Positions 23,386-29,493 of a DNA stretch of 34,203 nt are shown piece by piece. Under the pieces are notes generated by a model. It was not told the origin of the DNA. It worked only from the letters and a program-made list of their open reading frames with translations, and ran no database searches. The translations under genes were made by a program, and so were the position numbers. Position 1 is the first letter of the stretch, and each line of letters opens with the position of its first letter. Origin of the DNA: a virus; IMG/VR virus record IMGVR_UViG_3300017771_000049, positions 1-34,203 of that record; one strand, given 5' to 3'.

Positions 23386-23703
23386 ATGATACCCTTTTTT
23401 GTCCCCGACCCAGTGATGCTAATGGAATCAAATTGGGTCAAAACGATTCAAGTTCCTTCTGAAATTAGGAATCACTGTATCCGACGTGTTGTCCCCTCAC
23501 TTGGGGATGAGATGGTTGGTGAGAAGTGGAAGTATGTTGATTGTGCCTGGAAGAATATGGGTTTCTACGGTGGTAATTCTACTGTTCTTAGAGAACTTAG
23601 GAGAATGAGTGATAGATCGTATCTTGAGGAGCAGGAAGAAAGAGATAAATTGAATAAAGTGAATTACAAAGTTGATGAAATCTTAGAGAAATATTATGAT
23701 TGA
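23386..23703 (+). CDS. Hypothetical protein in the gp44-gp62 interval
   Basis: This 105-residue protein starts one base after the preceding stop. The N-terminus 'MIPFFVPDPVMLMESNWVK' is hydrophobic but not a clear membrane span. The middle contains 'KYVDCAWKNMGFYGGNS', and the end is a charged helix ('LEEQEERDKLNKVNYKVDEI'). It overlaps the next small gene by 8 nt. I recognise no family. Confidence 0.55.
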   Translation: MIPFFVPDPVMLMESNWVKTIQVPSEIRNHCIRRVVPSLGDEMVGEKWKYVDCAWKNMGFYGGNSTVLRELRRMSDRSYLEEQEERDKLNKVNYKVDEILEKYYD

Positions 23704-23863
23704 CGAACATGGATGGACTCAGAAAGATCAAATATCGGACGAGAAGTGTATTTTAATATGTTTGAATAATGCTCCTTGTGGAACGGACAAAAAACAAGTT
23801 GACCGTCTAATTAAAAACTATCAAGAACTTTTACTTATTTTAAGGAATTATCAAAATGATTGA
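23696..23863 (+). CDS. Small protein, unknown
   Basis: This 55-residue ORF begins 'MIDEHGWTQKDQISDEK' and holds three Cys ('CILICLNNAPC'), then an amphipathic helix ending 'LLLILRNYQND'. It overlaps the gene before it and the gene after it by 8 nt each. It fills an otherwise empty 152-nt stretch in a tightly packed operon, which is the main support. Confidence 0.5.
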   Translation: MIDEHGWTQKDQISDEKCILICLNNAPCGTDKKQVDRLIKNYQELLLILRNYQND

Positions 23864-24149
23864 TGTGAAATTGTTCCGCTTCGTGACTGGCGAAGAGGTT
23901 GTTGCCGAATTACTCTCTGAAACTGATGATACAATTACAGTTCAGAATGGACTAGTTGTTCTTCCTACTAACCAGAATGTTGGATTTGCTCCATGGGCGA
24001 TGGTAATTAGCAAGGAAACTCCTGAGATTACTGTTAAGAAAACACATGTTGTTTACATGGCAGAGGTTCAAGAAGAGGTGGGTAAAAAGTATAATGAAAT
24101 GTTTGGCACTAAATTGGTTGTTCCCGAATCTAAGAAATTGATTGTGTGA
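23856..24149 (+). CDS. Sm-like small protein, paralogue 2 of 4
   Basis: This 97-residue protein shares the layout of 10767-11174: 'VKLFRFVTGEEVVAELL' at the start, a central 'LVVLPTNQNVGFAPWAMVIS', and 'ITVKKTHVVYMAEVQEEVGK' with 'KYNEMFG' near the end. The common 'TGEE' turn and closing 'Y.EV..E....Y' helix point to one family with an Sm-type barrel (fold inferred). It has an 8-nt overlap upstream and a TGATG overlap downstream. Confidence 0.65.
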   Translation: MIDVKLFRFVTGEEVVAELLSETDDTITVQNGLVVLPTNQNVGFAPWAMVISKETPEITVKKTHVVYMAEVQEEVGKKYNEMFGTKLVVPESKKLIV

Positions 24150-24385
24150 TGGCATTTTTTAAAATCGATTGTAAAACTCTTATTGAACCAAGAGTAAAGA
24201 CTACTCCAGAGAATGTTCAAGAAGCAAATGAGGCACTATTCCGTGCTAAAATGACTCTACCCGCTGCCGCAAAACATTGTGGTATGACCCATAAGGAAAT
24301 GAAACTTACCTTCTGGGAATTTTTGAAGTATAACAAACCTGATTATGAAGTCCCTGAAAACACCATTACGCTATCCAGGCGGTAA
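24149..24385 (+). CDS. Small helix-turn-helix-like protein
   Basis: This 78-residue protein starts at the ATG that shares a base with the preceding stop. Residues about 31-60 ('MTLPAAAKHCGMTHKEMKLT') look like a helix-turn-helix of the kind found in phage terminase-type or sigma-like small proteins, followed by 'FWEFLKYNKPDYEVPENT'. DNA binding is therefore possible. Its last 41 bases overlap the Dam methylase gene in another frame. Confidence 0.55.
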   Translation: MAFFKIDCKTLIEPRVKTTPENVQEANEALFRAKMTLPAAAKHCGMTHKEMKLTFWEFLKYNKPDYEVPENTITLSRR

Positions 24386-25217
24386 ATCCCGTGCCTGCAC
24401 TAAACTGGATGTCTATATTCCAGATCTTCGTGATTATGGTGAGTATCGCGAACCATTTCTTGGTGGTGGTAGCGTAGCAATTCATATCACTAAGAAGTAT
24501 CCACATCTTAAAGTGTGGGTTAACGATTTTTATGAACCTCTTGTAAATTTTTGGATAACTCTAAGAGATGATGGATACCGTTTATATAAAAGACTCCAAG
24601 AACTGAAGTCTAGATATCCAGAACCGGCATCTGCTAAAGGTTTATTTTTAGAAGCAAAGGAGATAGTAAATGACCATACTCAACCAACTTTATATCGTGC
24701 TTGTGCTTTTTATATTATCAATAAGTGCTCTTTTTCTGGTCTCACAGAATCCTCATCATTCTCAAAGCAAGCTTCAGACAATAATTTCTCAATGCGAGGA
24801 ATTGAAAAACTACAGGGATACACTCAAATAATCAAAGATTGGAAAATTACTAATTGGTCTTATGAATCGCTCCTTACTAATGACACAGAGTGCTTTACCT
24901 ACCTTGACCCGCCCTATGACATTCGAAGTAATCTCTATGGAAAGCGGGGGAGTATGCATAGCGGGTTCGACCATGATGATTTTGCTGCCGACTGTGCTCT
25001 GTATAATGGTGCTCAACTTATTTCTTACAATTCGTCTCAACTTATTAAGGACCGCTTTAAAGAATACCAAACAGGAGAGTTCGACCTCACATACACCATG
25101 AGATCCGTGGGAGAGTATATGAGAGAACAAAAAGAACGCAAGGAACTTTTACTTTTTAATTATGGAATTGAAGGATTGGTTGAACAGCATCAATCAGAGC
25201 AAAGAGAATCTGATTGA
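24345..25217 (+). CDS. dam: DNA adenine N6-methyltransferase (Dam, D12 class)
   Basis: This enzyme transfers a methyl group from S-adenosylmethionine to adenine in DNA. The 290-residue protein has the Dam order: 'PLRYPGGKSR' (7-16), motif I 'YREPFLGGGSVAI' (about 34-46), 'KVWVNDFYEPLVNFW' (about 56-70), and catalytic motif IV 'TYLDPPYD' near 190. The recognition site cannot be read; GATC is plausible by family. It overlaps its neighbours by 41 and 56 nt, which is unusually deep, so it may have been inserted with recoding of the junctions. It probably protects DNA from restriction, or from the phage's own nucleases. Confidence 0.92.
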   Translation: MKSLKTPLRYPGGKSRACTKLDVYIPDLRDYGEYREPFLGGGSVAIHITKKYPHLKVWVNDFYEPLVNFWITLRDDGYRLYKRLQELKSRYPEPASAKGLFLEAKEIVNDHTQPTLYRACAFYIINKCSFSGLTESSSFSKQASDNNFSMRGIEKLQGYTQIIKDWKITNWSYESLLTNDTECFTYLDPPYDIRSNLYGKRGSMHSGFDHDDFAADCALYNGAQLISYNSSQLIKDRFKEYQTGEFDLTYTMRSVGEYMREQKERKELLLFNYGIEGLVEQHQSEQRESD

Positions 25218-25542
25218 CGAAGATCCATCACTTGAAAAAGAATATCCTCCATACATTATCAATAGATGTTTTTCTGGACATCTTGATGCTGTAATGTTTG
25301 CTAATGAAATGAATCAGCATCATTTCCTCCCAAAGAAACTCCAATATGATTTTTATCTAAATAGTCTGAGGAAAAAGAAGAGATTTTCTCCCTGGCTCCG
25401 ACAAGATAAAATCAAAGATCTTGATTATGTCAAACGTTATTATGGTTATAGTAATGAAAAGGCAAAGCAAGCTTTGAAGATTCTCACAGAAGAACAACTT
25501 AATGTTATTAAATCGAAATTTGACACTGGAGGAAAAAGATGA
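25162..25542 (+). CDS. 62: Clamp loader small subunit gp62
   Basis: gp62 is the single small subunit of the gp44/62 clamp loader. It has 126 residues, shorter than T4 gp62 (187), as in other cyanophages. Typical stretches are 'MELKDWLNSINQSKENL', 'YPPYIINRCFSGHLDAVMFA' (about 31-50), 'LPKKLQYDFYLNSLRKKKRF' and 'VKRYYGYSNEKAKQAL'. It starts 56 nt inside the Dam gene and is joined to regA by ATGA. Confidence 0.92.
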   Translation: MELKDWLNSINQSKENLIDEDPSLEKEYPPYIINRCFSGHLDAVMFANEMNQHHFLPKKLQYDFYLNSLRKKKRFSPWLRQDKIKDLDYVKRYYGYSNEKAKQALKILTEEQLNVIKSKFDTGGKR

Positions 25543-25979
25543 GCGTGGTTCAAGAACCCGAAGTGAAGTGGACGCCCGAACAAATGGTAGAAGTGGTTCT
25601 TAATGAACCTGATGACTTTTTGAAAGTGCGTGAGACTTTGACTCGTATCGGAGTGGCATCAAGGAAGGAAAAGAAAATCTATCAGTCCTGCCATATTTTA
25701 CATAAGCAAGGTAGATACTATCTTGTTCATTTTAAGGAGTTGTTTGCCCTTGATGGTAAACACGCCAATCTAACAATTAATGACGTTCAACGTCGTAATC
25801 GTATTGCCCAATTACTTGCTGATTGGGGTCTTATTGGTATTGTAGATGTCACTAAAATTCAGGATATCGCTCCGCTTAATCAGATTAAAGTACTTGCTTA
25901 TAAAGACAAGCAGGACTGGATTCTCGAAACTAAGTACAACATTGGGGCGAAGAAGAAAAGGGTGGAAGTAACTGAATAA
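25539..25979 (+). CDS. regA: RegA translational repressor
   Basis: RegA binds the start regions of early phage mRNAs and blocks their translation. It has 146 residues (T4: 122). The core aligns well: 'PDDFLKVRETLTRIGVASRK' (about 24-43; T4 'PEDFLKVKETLTRMGIANNK'), 'YQSCHILHKQGRYYLVHFKE' and 'LLADWGLIGIV'. The extra N-terminal 15 residues precede an internal Met that matches the T4 start, but a GGAGGA ribosome site supports 25539. The position after 62 is the T4 order. Confidence 0.96.
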   Translation: MSVVQEPEVKWTPEQMVEVVLNEPDDFLKVRETLTRIGVASRKEKKIYQSCHILHKQGRYYLVHFKELFALDGKHANLTINDVQRRNRIAQLLADWGLIGIVDVTKIQDIAPLNQIKVLAYKDKQDWILETKYNIGAKKKRVEVTE

Positions 25980-25980
25980 A

Positions 25981-25988
25981 GATAAATA
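25981..25988 (+). promoter_or_regulatory. Late promoter (GATAAATA) abutting a terminator
   Basis: GATAAATA matches NATAAATA, begins one base after the regA stop and ends where the terminator stem begins. By T4 spacing, transcription would start near 25994, inside the stem. Confidence 0.55.
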
Positions 25989-26015
25989 AAGGAAGGCAAA
26001 GGACCTTCCTTTTTT
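25989..26015 (+). terminator. Rho-independent terminator after regA
   Basis: AAGGAAGG / CCTTCCTT forms a perfect 8-bp stem with a 7-nt loop, merging into six T (26010-26015). It ends one base before the ATG of the next gene. Confidence 0.85.
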
Positions 26016-26016
26016 A

Positions 26017-26955
26017 ATGAGCAGAATATTACATCACGTTGGTAGAAACGATTTTAAGAAAACTCGCCAAAGGCAGATTGGTGAGAAGAAAGAATGTGCT
26101 TCTAAAGAACTGAAGGAAAGGCAAGAAGCAGAAGCAGAAAGAAAGACAGTAGAAGAAGCAGCAAAACCTTTTAAATCTGATTGGAGATTGGATTTTCTTA
26201 GTGAGGCAATGACCACTGCTGGATTAGGTATGGTTAATCATCCTGCAGAGGGAGATGTTGATCTGGAGGGTGTTATACAAACTGCAGTTCCTGGAACTTC
26301 TGGATCTGGTGGTTCTGGTGGATCATATTCTTTTGGAACTTATGATGAAACCGGAAACGGTGGATTTGTTCTTTATTTGGATACTACAAAATATGACACT
26401 CTAAAAGTTAATGTAAATAGGGGTGATGCCAGTAGCATTCGAGTATCTATAAACGGTGGTACTTTTCAACCTTTAATATCCGGAACTTGTAGAATAACTA
26501 TCTCGTCTGCAAATAGAGGAAAAAGGGTTCAATTTGCTTTTAATGCATCTAAACCGGGCGCTCAGAGTGGTTCAACTGGAGCAAGTATATCTGGAACAGC
26601 ATTTCAACGTAGAACTCCAATTAATGTATTTGTTCCTCTTGATGATCCAGAGGCAAACTCCTTCATTAGAGGTGGTCTTGGTGGATCTGAAGAAAGAAGA
26701 AAAAAATTAAAAGATATGTTAGAGGCTGGTAATGAATATCTTTCTAAGTATACAAATATAACACCAAGTAAAACTTCTCCTGGTGATATAGAAATTGCTC
26801 AAATGTCACCAAGAACTGAAGCAGAGATTGATGCCATGCTTCTTAGGGGACTTGAAAGAGGTGACTATGGAACAGGTCCTCAAATTCAAAAGCAGATTGA
26901 TAGTCTGAAACGTAATCAGAGGAATAACACCCCTGGTGGAATTCCAACAGCTTAG
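26017..26955 (+). CDS. Virion-type protein with central beta domain, unknown
   Basis: This 312-residue protein has three zones. Residues 1-55 are charged and helical ('RNDFKKTRQRQIGEKKECAS'). A Gly/Ser linker (about 94-108) leads to a beta-rich domain (about 110-215; 'DTLKVNVNRGDASSIRVSIN', 'CRITISSANRGKRVQFAFN'), perhaps an Ig-like or carbohydrate-binding sandwich. The C-terminal 100 residues are helical and charged with a Pro/Gly tail. No T4 counterpart is recognised. A late promoter before it fits a structural role, placed among replication genes. The start follows a T-run with no good ribosome site, so translation may depend on the late transcript's short leader. Confidence 0.6.
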   Translation: MSRILHHVGRNDFKKTRQRQIGEKKECASKELKERQEAEAERKTVEEAAKPFKSDWRLDFLSEAMTTAGLGMVNHPAEGDVDLEGVIQTAVPGTSGSGGSGGSYSFGTYDETGNGGFVLYLDTTKYDTLKVNVNRGDASSIRVSINGGTFQPLISGTCRITISSANRGKRVQFAFNASKPGAQSGSTGASISGTAFQRRTPINVFVPLDDPEANSFIRGGLGGSEERRKKLKDMLEAGNEYLSKYTNITPSKTSPGDIEIAQMSPRTEAEIDAMLLRGLERGDYGTGPQIQKQIDSLKRNQRNNTPGGIPTA

Positions 26956-27002
26956 AGGTTGTTAGGAACGGCAAACCGAACACACAATTATTAAAAGTGT
27001 GC

Positions 27003-27010
27003 TATAAATA
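27003..27010 (+). promoter_or_regulatory. T4-type late promoter (TATAAATA) before hsp20
   Basis: This is a perfect TATAAATA in the 114-nt gap between the virion-type gene and hsp20. Initiation would be expected near 27016, within the hairpin below. Confidence 0.75.
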
Positions 27011-27012
27011 TA

Positions 27013-27035
27013 TGTGATTGCCTTCGGGGATCACA
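27013..27035 (+). promoter_or_regulatory. UUCG-tetraloop hairpin in the hsp20 leader
   Basis: The 27014-27022 strand pairs with 27027-27034 around a TTCG loop closed by C-G, with one bulged G and one G-T pair; an outer T-A pair can be added. C(UUCG)G loops are exceptionally stable in RNA. There is no T-run, so it is not a terminator. The ribosome site AAAGGAG (27054-27060) is left free. Confidence 0.6.
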
Positions 27036-27069
27036 CAACACAAACTCGCTTTTAAAGGAGCTAATAACC

Positions 27070-27504
27070 ATGGGGAACTTAATGAAGTTTCATACGAAGG
27101 ATCTGCCTGAGCTGATGGACCGTATAAATAGGTACAGTATCGGCATGGATGATTACTTTGACCGTCTTGGATCGCTACACGAGACGCAAAGTAACTACCC
27201 ACCATACAATCTAGTTCAACTAAGCAATGTAGAATACCGCTTAGAACTAGCACTCGCAGGTTTTAAAAAAGAAGAAATCAATGTCTACACACAAGACGGA
27301 AAACTTTTTGTCGAAGGGCAAAGAGAAGACACAGAATCTGGAACAACATACGTCCATAGAGGAATGGCTCAAAGATCTTTCACTAGATCATGGACCCTCA
27401 GTGACGAGACGGAAGTTAGATCAGTTAGCTTTGAGGATGGGTTGTTAAGTATACAACTTGGTAAAATTGTTCCAGAACATCATCATCGAAAAGACTATCT
27501 CTAA
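27070..27504 (+). CDS. hsp20: Small heat shock protein Hsp20 (alpha-crystallin family)
   Basis: Hsp20 is an ATP-independent chaperone that holds unfolding proteins. It has 144 residues. The alpha-crystallin domain runs from about 48 to 135: 'EYRLELALAGFKKEEINVYT' (about 54-73), 'GKLFVEGQRED', 'RGMAQRSFTRSWTLSDETEV' and 'SFEDGLLSIQLGKIVPE', which replaces the classical 'GVL.I..PK' with 'GLLSIQLGK'. The start at 27070 has the best ribosome site in the region (AAAGGAG, 9 nt). Hsp20 is a core gene of T4-like cyanophages, and Hsp20 near gp43 is the usual order. The leader carries a late promoter and a stable hairpin. Confidence 0.93.
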   Translation: MGNLMKFHTKDLPELMDRINRYSIGMDDYFDRLGSLHETQSNYPPYNLVQLSNVEYRLELALAGFKKEEINVYTQDGKLFVEGQREDTESGTTYVHRGMAQRSFTRSWTLSDETEVRSVSFEDGLLSIQLGKIVPEHHHRKDYL

Positions 27505-27512
27505 ATAATAGA

Positions 27513-27560
27513 GAATATCGTCGCCGCAGGGGGCAACTGGCAAAATCCAGTTAGTCCTCT
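27513..27560 (+). ncRNA. Structured repeat element, copy 1 (before SHMT)
   Basis: Bases 27513-27552 match 28818-28857 at 38 of 40 positions. The fold has an inner stem AACTGG/CCAGTT with a CAAAAT loop and an outer stem 27528-27534 with 27554-27560 (AGGGGGC/GTCCTCT, two G-U pairs), then ATTTTC. An alternative pairing of ATAGAG (27508-27513) with CTCTAT (27557-27562) would break the outer stem, so a switch or attenuator before the SHMT ribosome site is possible. The class is unknown. Confidence 0.55.
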
Positions 27561-27578
27561 ATTTTCTTGGAGATTATT

Positions 27579-28808
27579 ATGGGTTTACAAGTTAACGATT
27601 CATTAGTTCACGGATTTATTCAAAAAGAATTAGAGAGACAACAGAATCATCTAGAGATGATTGCTAGTGAGAACTTCACGTCTCCTGATGTGATGGAAGC
27701 ACAAGGTTCAATTCTTACTAATAAGTATGCAGAAGGATTGCCTGGTAAAAGATACTATGGTGGATGTGAGTGGGTTGACCAAATTGAAGATCTAGCAAGA
27801 GAACGAGTAAAAAAACTATTCAATGCAGAGTGGGCAAATGTCCAACCTCATAGTGGAGCACAAGCAAATGCTGCTGTATTCCTTGCTCTTTTGAAACCAG
27901 GAGACACTGTCCTATCTCTTGACCTATCTCATGGAGGTCATCTATCCCACGGATCAAAAGTTAATATGTCTGGTAAGTGGTTCAATGTATGTCATTATGA
28001 AGTTGATGAGACTGGTAGACTGGATTACGATAGAATATTAGAACTTGCAAAGGAATGTAAACCGCAACTTATTATCTGTGGATTCTCTGCATATACTAGA
28101 ACAATTGATTTTGGTAAGTTTAGATATATTGCTGATGAAGTTGGATCATATCTGTTAGCGGACATTGCACATATTGCAGGATTGGTTGCATCAGGTGTTC
28201 ATCCATCACCAATTCCATATGTAGATGTAGTTACCACAACAACTCATAAGACTCTGAGAGGTCCAAGAGGTGGATTGATTATGTCTAATGATGTAGAGAT
28301 GGGTAAGAGGTTGGACAAGGCAGTATTCCCAGGAACTCAGGGTGGTCCATTAGAACATGTGATTGCTGCTAAAGCAGTTGCATTCGGTGAGGCACTTAAA
28401 CCAGAATTCAGAGAATATTGTCTTAAAGTTGTTGCTAATGCAAAATCTCTTGGTAGTAGATTGATTGAAAATGGTATCAATATTGTGTCTGGTGGAACAG
28501 ATAATCATATTGTTCTACTTGATTTGAGAAGTCTAGGAATCACGGGTAAGTTTGCTGATCAACTTGTGAGTGAAATTAATATCACTGCAAATAAAAATAC
28601 AGTTCCTTTTGATCCCGAGTCTCCCTTTGTTACCAGTGGATTACGTTTAGGTACTGCTGCTCTTACTACTAGAGGGTTTGATGAAAAAGACTTTGTTGAA
28701 GTTGCTGATATTATAGCAAGTAGATTAAACAATTATGAGAAAGATGGGAATAAAGAAGAATGCTTAAGAAGAGTGTTTAAACTTTGTGAAGGTAATCCCC
28801 TATACTAA
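27579..28808 (+). CDS. glyA: Serine hydroxymethyltransferase (SHMT, GlyA)
   Basis: This PLP enzyme converts serine and tetrahydrofolate to glycine and 5,10-methylene-tetrahydrofolate, the one-carbon donor for dTMP and purine synthesis. The 409-residue product is nearly full length for bacteria (E. coli 417). Motifs are '[20 protein letters not shown]' (48-67), '[10 protein letters not shown]' (88-97), '[14 protein letters not shown]' (D195, H198), the PLP lysine K224 in '[14 protein letters not shown]', and '[12 protein letters not shown]'. 'AEGLPG' and '[20 protein letters not shown]' look cyanobacterial. The start at 27579 has GGAG six nt upstream; a TTG at 27567 is unlikely. Arg codons are almost all AGA, unlike nearby replication genes. 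It sits between two copies of a structured repeat. Confidence 0.96.
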   Translation: MGLQVNDSLVHGFIQKELERQQNHLEMIASENFTSPDVMEAQGSILTNKYAEGLPGKRYYGGCEWVDQIEDLARERVKKLFNAEWANVQPHSGAQANAAVFLALLKPGDTVLSLDLSHGGHLSHGSKVNMSGKWFNVCHYEVDETGRLDYDRILELAKECKPQLIICGFSAYTRTIDFGKFRYIADEVGSYLLADIAHIAGLVASGVHPSPIPYVDVVTTTTHKTLRGPRGGLIMSNDVEMGKRLDKAVFPGTQGGPLEHVIAAKAVAFGEALKPEFREYCLKVVANAKSLGSRLIENGINIVSGGTDNHIVLLDLRSLGITGKFADQLVSEINITANKNTVPFDPESPFVTSGLRLGTAALTTRGFDEKDFVEVADIIASRLNNYEKDGNKEECLRRVFKLCEGNPLY

Positions 28809-28817
28809 ATAAAAACT

Positions 28818-28874
28818 GAATATCGTCGCCGCAGGGGAAAACTGGCAAAATCCAGTTGATTCCCCTACTTTTTT
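28818..28874 (+). terminator. Structured repeat element, copy 2, acting as terminator after SHMT
   Basis: This is the second copy of the 40-nt element, starting 9 nt after the SHMT stop. The outer stem is AGGGGAA (28833-28839) with TTCCCCT (28860-28866), the inner stem AACTGG/CCAGTT with the same CAAAAT loop, and six T follow (28869-28874). Compared with copy 1 the outer stem has changed on both strands and still pairs, now fully Watson-Crick. The conserved 5' part GAATATCGTCGCCGC is not explained by terminator function. Confidence 0.75.
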
Positions 28875-28884
28875 GTGCTATAAT
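28856..28884 (+). promoter_or_regulatory. Host-type promoter with extended -10 before the gp43 module
   Basis: TTGATT (28856-28861), 17 nt, TATAAT (28879-28884), with TGC before the -10 (extended). The -35 lies in the 3' half of the terminator hairpin. Start near 28891; it would serve the two Sm-like genes and gene 43. Confidence 0.65.
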
Positions 28885-28906
28885 CCATAGAGGAAAACAA
28901 TTAATC

Positions 28907-29245
28907 ATGGCAATTAAATTAATGCTCCTAAAGACAGGAGAAACAATTATTACGGACGCTAAAGAAGTTGTTCAAGAGGAACAGACTAGGGGTTATCTAT
29001 TGAATAATCCCCAAACTGTTACAACTCAAGAGAAAACTGTCTTGATGGAAGGTGATACTTTAAATAATAACTACGAATTAGATGTAATTCTTAAATCTTG
29101 GATGCTGCTTTCTGTGGATAAAGAATTTGTAATTACTACTGATATTGTGGCAACTATTTGTGATCCATTACCATCAGTGTTGGAAATGTATCAATCTAAA
29201 GTAGCAGCAGCAAATACAGAAGTAACTCAGACTGAGGTTGTTTGA
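28907..29245 (+). CDS. Sm-like small protein, paralogue 3 of 4
   Basis: This 112-residue protein starts 'MAIKLMLLKTGETIITDAKE'; an upstream in-frame ATG at 28856 lies in the terminator and is rejected. It shares with its tandem neighbour the closing block 'ITTDIVATICDPLPSVLEMY' (neighbour: 'IRSSDILTIADPTPEVVEAY') and with all four paralogues the opening strand plus 'TGE' turn and 'SWMLLSVDKEF' (compare 'PWIQMSDDSMY' in paralogue 1). The fold is inferred to be Sm-like. It is the first gene after a host-type promoter and is joined to the next by TGATG. Confidence 0.65.
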   Translation: MAIKLMLLKTGETIITDAKEVVQEEQTRGYLLNNPQTVTTQEKTVLMEGDTLNNNYELDVILKSWMLLSVDKEFVITTDIVATICDPLPSVLEMYQSKVAAANTEVTQTEVV

Positions 29246-29493
29246 TGGTTAATATTAAATGTTTGATGGTTGGCACAACCATACTCATATCAGAAATTGA
29301 AGAACTTGATGCTGAAATAGGAGATCCAGATTGTAAACTGACTAAACCGCATCGTTTTCTGAGTGTAGATAAAATGGAACCCTGGGTTGAGGCTTCTAAT
29401 CAACCAGAATATATGATAAGATCTAGTGATATTCTAACTATCGCAGATCCAACACCTGAAGTAGTTGAAGCGTACTTGAAACTTACAGAATGA
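29245..29493 (+). CDS. Sm-like small protein, paralogue 4 of 4
   Basis: This 82-residue protein is a tandem relative of the preceding gene: 'VNIKCLMVGTTILISEI' at the start, 'PHRFLSVDKMEPWVEAS' in the middle, 'MIRSSDILTIADPTPEVVEA' near the end. The N-terminal turn has lost the acidic 'GEE' (it reads 'GTT'). The ATG shares a base with the previous stop; the next start (gene 43) overlaps its stop by ATGA, so the polymerase gene is probably translated only when this gene is. Confidence 0.6.
   Translation: MVNIKCLMVGTTILISEIEELDAEIGDPDCKLTKPHRFLSVDKMEPWVEASNQPEYMIRSSDILTIADPTPEVVEAYLKLTE

Noticed and set aside
27123-27130. TATAAATA inside the hsp20 coding region
   Set aside because: It is within codons near the start of hsp20, with no gene start close downstream; treated as chance in AT-rich DNA.
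27513-27566. Glycine riboswitch before the SHMT gene
   Set aside because: The gene function invites the idea, but the paired elements and conserved stretches of a glycine aptamer are not present and the element is too short; it is reported only as an unknown structured repeat.
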